A DNA stretch of 64,000 nucleotides, from NCBI GenBank assembly GCA_028023455.1, contig JAQFVV010012396.1, positions 11,141,296 through 11,205,295 of the forward strand, in the 5' to 3' direction. Positions 58,051 to 64,000 of this stretch are shown piece by piece. Made by a program: the position numbers and the translations under genes. Source of the DNA: Epiperipatus broadwayi (lineage: Eukaryota > Onychophora > Udeonychophora > Euonychophora > Peripatidae). Numbering within the stretch: position 1 is the stretch's first letter; each line of letters starts with the position of its first letter. The notes under the pieces are model-generated. The model was not told the DNA's origin and did no database searches. It worked only from the letters and a program-made list of their open reading frames with translations.

Positions 58051-58192
58051 TAAAACTCTTCATACAGTAGTGCCACCCAAAGCCAGAGTGGATGAAAATA
58101 CTGTATGGAGAGTTTTGCCTCTGTTTTAGCAGCTGGTGTAAGCCTAGGAAATGGTGATCATGTGATGTTTAGTGGTTTAACACCAATTAATA
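58051..58192. mobile_element. Fold-back family F: short copy
   Basis: A small hairpin (about 58052-58117) pairs 'aaaactcttcatacagta' with 'tactgtatggagagtttt' around 'gtgccacccaaagcc'. It is followed by 'ggaaatggtgatcatgtg' and 'tagtggtttaacaccaat', as in the 49.6-50.6 kb copies. This looks like a deletion derivative. Confidence 0.8.
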
Positions 58193-58250
58193 TTAATTAA
58201 TAAAAAATATTTCTTCCAGTAAATAAATGGGCCAATTATTCAATCATTTT

Positions 58251-58598
58251 ATTAGTCATTCATTAAACTAGAGATTATCCACTTAATGAATAATATTTCT
58301 GTAGTGAAATTTTCACTATACCACTCTCATGCAAGGCTGGGACTGGTTTCTATCCACTTTTACACCTTGTAGAAGAATACAATTATAAACATATGACTAA
58401 AGACATAATAAAAAAAGAAATATGACCTCCAAAAAGCACATTTCATGGGAATCACCCATCTTTTTCACATATCTAGTCATATGTTTATGAATACACCCCT
58501 ACCCATCCCCAAAGATGCTAAAATCACAAAGAAACCAGTCCCTACCTTGCATGAGAGTGGTGCAGTGAAAAGTACATTATAAAAATATTATTCATTAA
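58251..58598. mobile_element. MITE family I, copy 2
   Basis: Terminal inverted arms of ~68 bp lie at 58283-58350 and 58531-58598. 'ttaatgaataatattt' faces 'aatattattcattaa', and 'gcaaggctgggactggttt' faces 'aaaccagtccctaccttgc'. The middle is a ~180-bp unrelated segment. The left flank matches copy 1. Confidence 0.85.
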
Positions 58599-58907
58599 AA
58601 GGTTCATTATTTATTTTAATATAATAATTTATTTATTATGACAATTTTTAATTGCTTGTATCTTTCAATATTAAGAAATCATCTTGTAATAATGATATGA
58701 TTTATGAATTGTATTTTTAAAACAAATATACAAAAATGAAACAATAAACTTAATAAATAGATTGTATTATTTAATTATTTTACATATTGTCTACCAACTC
58801 CTAAAATTTCTATTGTAAATTATCATGGAATTATTAAAAAAAAAAAAAATTGTCTTGGAATTGATAAGTTTTAAAATAAATGTTTTTAAAAATATATTGT
58901 GACTGTA
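58599..58907. other. AT-rich spacer
   Basis: No feature was recognised. Confidence 0.5.
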
Positions 58908-59015
58908 AACATTGGTGGTCGAGAGGTCAGCGCGACTGCCTTGCACTTGCAGGCAGTTAGCCCGGGTTGCGGGTGCGCGTCCCGGCCGATGCTATGACAC
59001 TTAAAAAAAAAAAAA
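58908..59015 (+). mobile_element. tRNA-derived SINE, family S1 (copy c)
   Basis: The head 'acattggtggtcgagagg' and 'cagcgcgactgccttgca', a B-box-like 'gggtgcgcgtcccgg', the junction 'ccgatgctatgacactt' and a 13-A tail match copy a. The anticodon region carries an extra 'cttgcagg' insertion. No target duplication was recognised. Confidence 0.85.
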
Positions 59016-59340
59016 TCATCTTGATATCAGAAACTCAAAAATTAGCATTGAATCAGAAATGGGCATATTTCAGACATTTTATGATTAAATTAAAGAATAT
59101 TTAACTATAATGTGTTTAAAAAAAGATTAACATTATTTATTTATTCGTTTACAAATATGTATATATTACCCATTTATAAATAAATAAATAAATAAATTGT
59201 TTTTTATCATCTGCTTAATTTAGTAAATTAATTAATTTTATTCCTATTTTTATAATGCAATAGTTTTACTTCTATCATAAAAAAAAGATCCCAATTGTAG
59301 AATATGTGTTTTACCAAGACAAATTACCAATCTCCTGACT
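59016..59340. other. AT-rich spacer
   Basis: A short (AAAT)n run lies near 59178-59196. Nothing else was seen. Confidence 0.5.
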
Positions 59341-59706
59341 CTATGTATGCCACCCACAGCAAGCTAGAGTAATCAATGGATGCCAGAAGGCTTGTGCATA
59401 AAATTTCCATCTAGTAGCCTACTCATCCAATATCCCCAGACTAGTTTCTGGCTTGTGACCTTCATCAGTGAGGAGCTTTGGATCTGAGAGCACTGCATCT
59501 AGATCTTAGGTGGTTTCTTGAGGGTTGCATTAGATCCTAAGATCTAGATGCAGTGCTCTCAGATCCAAAGCTCCTCACTGATGAAGGCCACAAGCCAGAA
59601 ACTTGTCTGGGAATATTGGATGAGTAGGCTACTAGATGGGAATTTTATGCCCAAGCCTTCTGGCATCCATTGATTACTCTAGCTTGCTGTGTGTGGCATA
59701 CGTATA
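59341..59706. mobile_element. Fold-back family F: large near-perfect hairpin
   Basis: The left arm (59341-59510) and right arm (59536-59706) are near-exact reverse complements, ~170 bp each, around a ~25-nt loop ('tggtttcttgagggttgc'). They carry the same sequence as the tandem units at 49.6-50.6 kb ('ctctcagatccaaagctcc', 'gatgaaggccacaagccag', 'ggatgagtaggct'). The high arm identity suggests a young copy or ongoing arm-to-arm correction. Confidence 0.9.
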
Positions 59707-60697
59707 GTGAGTTTTGCCTGTTTTAATTATAAACCAAATGAGTCATTTAATTTACAACAAATTCATGGAGACATATAATCCATTTAATAATAAATTACTC
59801 AATTAAACATGTAGATATCATTTCTTTCATGCTATTACAACAGTTGATACTTCAATTATTTTCTTTAGATATTCTTATATGCACTGATAAATTTACTATA
59901 TTATTTATCATTTATTAAATATTAATTTATGTAAGGTCATATAATTTGATTAAGTAAGTGGTATTTAATATTACTTTATAAACATGAAAATTGCAAATGA
60001 GTGAAAAAACCATTTTAACATATTGAAAATTAAATATATCACTATGAATTAGATACAAATGAAATTACTATGATTATATTAATATACAGAATAAGTATTT
60101 TGAATCTTGATTCATAACTGCAGTTTGTTTTGGTGAAATATCCTACAAGCACTGGAATTATTACTTTTATGGTATGATAATGATTTACTATATCAACGAT
60201 TTTAAGATTTAGCACTATGAAAATAACAAATATACTTTTATCATTTATTACAGATATTCTTAGTTATAATGATAAAATTATTTGAATACACGTTAACAGA
60301 AAAAAAAAAGATTGATTTAATTAATTAAACATAGGATGTTATTTTAAGAAAGAAATTTTAAGGAACAAATGTAATGGAAATTTAAGATTGTTTGTTAGAA
60401 GAATTTTAAGGTAAGAGTTATTTGTATTTATTATATTAGATATTTGTATTTATATTTATTGTTTTTTAATGTATTTTTTAATTGTTCCTTGATAAAGTCT
60501 ATAAAAATATATAGTCAAAACATTGGAATATTTTTTGTACTTTATAATAGTTTCTATAATAAATCAAAATTTACAATGAAATTTGCATGTAGTTTGTTTT
60601 CTGTATATATTGAAATTAATGAACTAATTTTAAAATAGAAGATTGTTTGTTTGTTAGTGATTTAATTTATTTACATACTTAAGATTTAAATGTAATT
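59707..60697. other. AT-rich stretch with no recognised gene
   Basis: The 64-codon frame at 60444-60638 is Phe/Ile/Tyr-rich and compositional. Nothing else was supported. Confidence 0.5.
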
Positions 60698-60935
60698 GGA
60701 GGGAAATTGAACACAGACTTTCAAACTCCCTTCAATCATCCACTTCATCTTATATAACTGATACACATGACACATACATGTGAAAAAGATAAATGATCTT
60801 CAATACATGTATTTCATGCTGAACCAGCATTCATCAAATGGTCCAGATCAACATCTCCCACATAACATATATATAATCAGGCTCAGTTTATATTAAAATG
60901 AAGGGAGCTTGAAAGTAAATTCCCTTTAATTACAA
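60698..60935. mobile_element. Fold-back family G, copy G4
   Basis: Starts 'tggagggaaattgaacac' with 'gactttcaaactcccttca' and ends 'tgaagggagcttgaaagt' with 'aaattccctttaa', so the termini are inverted. Internal landmarks 'tgctgaaccagcattcatc', 'tggtccagatcaacatctc' and 'cagtttatattaa' are shared with G1 and G3. Confidence 0.8.
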
Positions 60936-61814
60936 TGATAAAATTAACATATTCTACAAATTTATCTGTGAATGCATAATATACAAATATATAAAGTATT
61001 AATGGTAATAATACATCTTATAAATAACTATTACAAAATGCAGAATTTCTTTCAGTTATTTTCATAATACAACTGAAAATCTTTTTAAAATTTATCAGAA
61101 GCTGTGTGTATATGTGTCCATAACATTCAAACCCATATTAAGCCGGTACTTAAGGACAATGTACATTTTAAATTGGCATAGACAATCTAATTGTAAGAAG
61201 AAACAAGAATTAACAAATTAAATTAAATTTTAGTATTTTCACACATAACGATATTATCAAAATTATCATCTACAGAAAATAATATAAACAAAAATTAGTA
61301 TATAAATAAAATCAAACAAATCTAAATCATCATTATCATTTCATCAACTTAAATTTGTCAATTTGTTATAATACATACATTTCAAATTTTCTAAATTTCT
61401 GTTGAGTAAAGCACGTAAAATTAAAATTGAAAAAGGAACCATCTCTTAGCCTAAAACAAGCACATAATCAACTAAAATCAATTACCTTAAAAATCACAAC
61501 ATTTTTTTAAATCTTGAAATAACTGATTCAACCGGAAACATGCCATTCTTTACATTTGTTCTCTGTTTTAGGCTGGTATTTCAGCAAAAGTTTGAAATCA
61601 TTCTTGGCATAAAGCAAGAAAAACTTAACATATATTATAAAACTAATCTCTTCAATTTTCTATTGACATCACATCAAAAACTTATTGAGATCATAAACTT
61701 AACATTTTATATAGACATATATCAATACGATTCGTGCATATATTTTTTTTTTTTTATAAAATATAGAATTTTATTCAGAAATTTAGTTACAATATATGAT
61801 AATAGTTAAACATA
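60936..61814. other. AT-rich stretch with no recognised gene
   Basis: The 89-codon frame at 61540-61809 is hydrophobic and compositional and ends at the LINE border. Nothing else was supported. Confidence 0.45.
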
Positions 61815-63620
61815 GGATATATTACATGATAATCAGTGGGATGAAAGCTCACTATTGATATCTTGTTTGACACCAGCTAAAAGGACTAATATGAAGCATA
61901 TCAGCAAGGAACGAGTCTGGAATAGTATCCTGTTGATATAGATGACCAAGCTTGCATGTCTCATATAGTTCAGTGATAGGTCTAATCCTTTGTCCACACT
62001 CCACATGACCAAATTGACTCTTCATACCGGAGGTTACTTCCATAACAACTCAGGATCTGGGCAATAGTCATGCAGAGCAAGGTAAGTTATCACAAAGGGA
62101 TGCAGGCCATTCAGCCTCAAATTACTCTCCAGCGAAAATTTCTATTTAGGAGTGAAAGGGATCAGCTTTGGGGGCCAGATCAATAACCTCCATGTGGAGT
62201 CATAGATGTAAGAGGGGGCCAAATTCTGGTCCCTTTTTCGAATTTTTTCCATTTTGTTAATATAGAGTTCAAGTGGATGCTCTAGTGCATGATTAAAGGT
62301 GAGCCAGCACCGTGTGTACCATAGCGAAAACAGTACAAATGTTGTTATTCGTATCTCTAGGATGGATCCACATAGTATATTGTCAAAGAGAGTCGACAGG
62401 GCAGGCGTATTGTTATTTAACATGGAGGCTATAAGGACTCTGTAGGGGTGAAGGGAAACACAGTGGCAGAGGAGGTGAAGACAAGTTTCATCCTCTCTGA
62501 GGCATAGTGAGCAAGTGGACTCTATGTTTGAGAATCCTCAGTGATGCACCAGAAAGTGTTTAGTAGGCAAGGTGTTAATATTTATCTTCATCAGGAAATC
62601 AAAATATTTGGGTTCAAGAAACCATCACTTAAATTTCTTGATTAGCAGATGGTTGTTAAGCCTGAGGATAGTTGATCCTGCAGAAACATCAGGATTAAGG
62701 ATGTAGTATGCATCCCAGAACTTGGATTTTCATTGAGGACGATTTTATAGGAAGCATAGTATGTTTGGAGATAAGACATGCGAGGGCTGCCAGCCAGTCA
62801 GTACCAATAGGGTGCAGCTTATCTGTGGGAGTGACCTCTCTGGAATGTGAGTAGTTAGGATACTGCAGACCCATTCTGTAGAAAGAATTGTAGGAACATT
62901 GGAATATGAAAGTATCTATGGAATGTAGGGATAATCCATTGAGTTTTGTGTGTTTCTGTAGATTTCTTAAGCTTATGGTTGCACTTTTATCCCCTCTAAT
63001 CAGATCAGTGCACATCTTGTGTATTTTCCTGATGAAGACTTTGGTAAAATTGACTACTGGGGTGAAATAAGATATTCTAGGGAATATTAGTATGTTGATG
63101 AGGGAGGACTTGGTGAACATGAACATGTAAACTTTGGATAGAGAGGATGTGATTCTCTGTGTGGATTGAAGTAGCTTTCCTTGGATAGATCTCCTCATGG
63201 CAGACATGGATTCAAATATAGGGAAGCCCAAGAAATTCTGAGGCTTTGCTGAAAATGGTCCTGGAATGGTCTTACCCAAAGATATATACCAGGCAGATGA
63301 CTTGGCCATATTAAATTTGAGGCCCGATTGATCGGAGAATTCTTTAAGTATTGATAAGAGTCCTGGAATTAATTTTTTTGATGGAAAGAAAATGGCCAAG
63401 TCATCCATATAGGTGATGTGATGAATTGATGTATTTAAAATTGGGATATGAATGCCAGGAAGAGATCTCTCAATTTGAAGAAGCAGAGGGTTGAGGTAAG
63501 TAATGAAAAACAGGGCACTCAGAGGAGAGCCTTGTGGAATGGAGGATGTGGTGTAGAATGGGGGAGAAAGCTTCCCATTAAGTGAGATGCTCAATTCATG
63601 ATTGTAAAGGAGGTTTCTAA
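61815..63620 (-). mobile_element. L1/Tx1-like LINE, 5'-truncated (well preserved)
   Basis: About 1.8 kb on the minus strand, clearly less AT-rich than its surroundings. It includes the second half of RT, a linker, a zinc-binding-like motif, the C-terminus and a ~330-bp 3' UTR. It starts abruptly near 63620 within RT, as expected for 5' truncation. It belongs to the same family as the fragment at 3743-4987, which is more decayed. No target duplication was established. Confidence 0.8.
62142..63594 (-). pseudogene. L1/Tx1-like ORF2, RT core to C-terminus
   Basis: The 299-codon frame 62695-63594 holds RT motifs IPQGSPLSALFF (residues 19-30) and the catalytic YMDD (62-65). It continues with SGLKFNMAKSS and 'NFLGFPI', and a thumb region with YFTPVVNFTKVF. 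The coding continues in other frames: LEPKYFDFLMKININTLPTK (~62600), a CSLCLREDET...H...C zinc-binding-like motif (~62525-62465), and the 93-codon frame 62142-62423 ending in a stop. At least one frame break lies near 62690 and an in-frame stop near 62560. The N-terminal half (endonuclease and early RT motifs) is missing. YMDD in place of YADD is compatible with activity but unusual for this group. Confidence 0.8.
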
Positions 63621-64000
63621 TAATATTTATATTTTTAAATCACATTAACATTAATTTTAATAATTTTTATCACATAAAAAAATATGATCTTAATAAAAAT
63701 TATATCAAAAACTTATTCCATTATTTTTTTATTAAATAAATGTTTCATACTCCTCTTTTAAAAATATAGGAGAAAAATCTATTTTAATCATTATTTAATC
63801 GGTATTAAAACTGCTAATAATACAATATTTCAAGATCATTTTCAACTAATAACTTCTCTCTCGTTTCTTTTTCCCCAGCAGAGCTAAAATTATTTCTTTA
63901 AAATCATTTTCTGGCAAAACAAACAAAACATTTATATATATATAGCATTAAAAAAGAAAAAAAAAGTATTTACTTATATAGCTTTTCTAGTTTACTGTCA
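63621..64000. other. AT-rich end of window
   Basis: No feature was recognised. A short TA run lies near 63932-63945. Confidence 0.5.

Overview
The window reads as non-coding DNA from a very AT-rich metazoan (invertebrate-like) nuclear genome. Nothing looks bacterial, organellar or phage-like: there are no operons and no dense long ORFs. Nearly every long ORF belongs to a eukaryotic retroelement, and the rest is AT-rich sequence with microsatellites, SINEs and fold-back repeats. The mix of LINE clades (CR1/Daphne-like, RTE, L1/Tx1-like, Jockey-like), a Penelope-like element, a small LTR element and tRNA-derived SINEs fits many invertebrate lineages. I cannot name the species. No intact host protein-coding gene was recognised.

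Layout. 0-10.4 kb: a ~0.8 kb direct repeat (1-805 and 9604-10383) brackets a degraded gag-like coiled-coil tract on the minus strand and two LINEs inserted in or beside (TAA)n: an L1/Tx1-like fragment (+) and a CR1/Daphne-like element (-) with ORF1 and a frameshifted endonuclease/reverse transcriptase ORF2. 12.8-15.4 kb: a less AT-rich island bounded by an identical 58-bp inverted repeat, holding a GC-rich block and a promoter/first-exon-like stretch. 16-29.7 kb: mostly unannotatable AT-rich DNA with two SINEs, a ~175-bp tandem array, a minisatellite, AT palindromes and a ~750-bp fold-back. 29.78-34.72 kb: an internally degraded LTR retroelement with a tRNA-Lys-type primer site and a gag relic. 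34.73-37.96 kb: a complete-looking RTE element directly beside its 3' LTR, with a candidate 12-bp target duplication and one frame break between endonuclease and RT. 38.3 kb: a tRNA-Gly(UCC)-like sequence.

39-61 kb: several families of palindromic/fold-back elements (called F, G, H and I here), an RTE copy with a twin-priming-type inversion, a Penelope-like relic with a GIY-YIG domain, a SINE with a clear target duplication, a Jockey-like relic and an anomalous ~80-bp G-rich insert that may be an assembly artefact. 61.8-63.6 kb: a less AT-rich, better preserved relative of the L1/Tx1-like fragment near 4 kb.

The elements do not form a pathway. They show repeated retrotransposition and fold-back insertion, with non-autonomous SINEs presumably using LINE machinery. 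The best candidates for something undescribed are the 58-bp inverted-repeat island, the fold-back families and the two LINEs in one (TAA)n tract. All repeat alignments were made by eye, so boundaries are approximate unless stated as exact.
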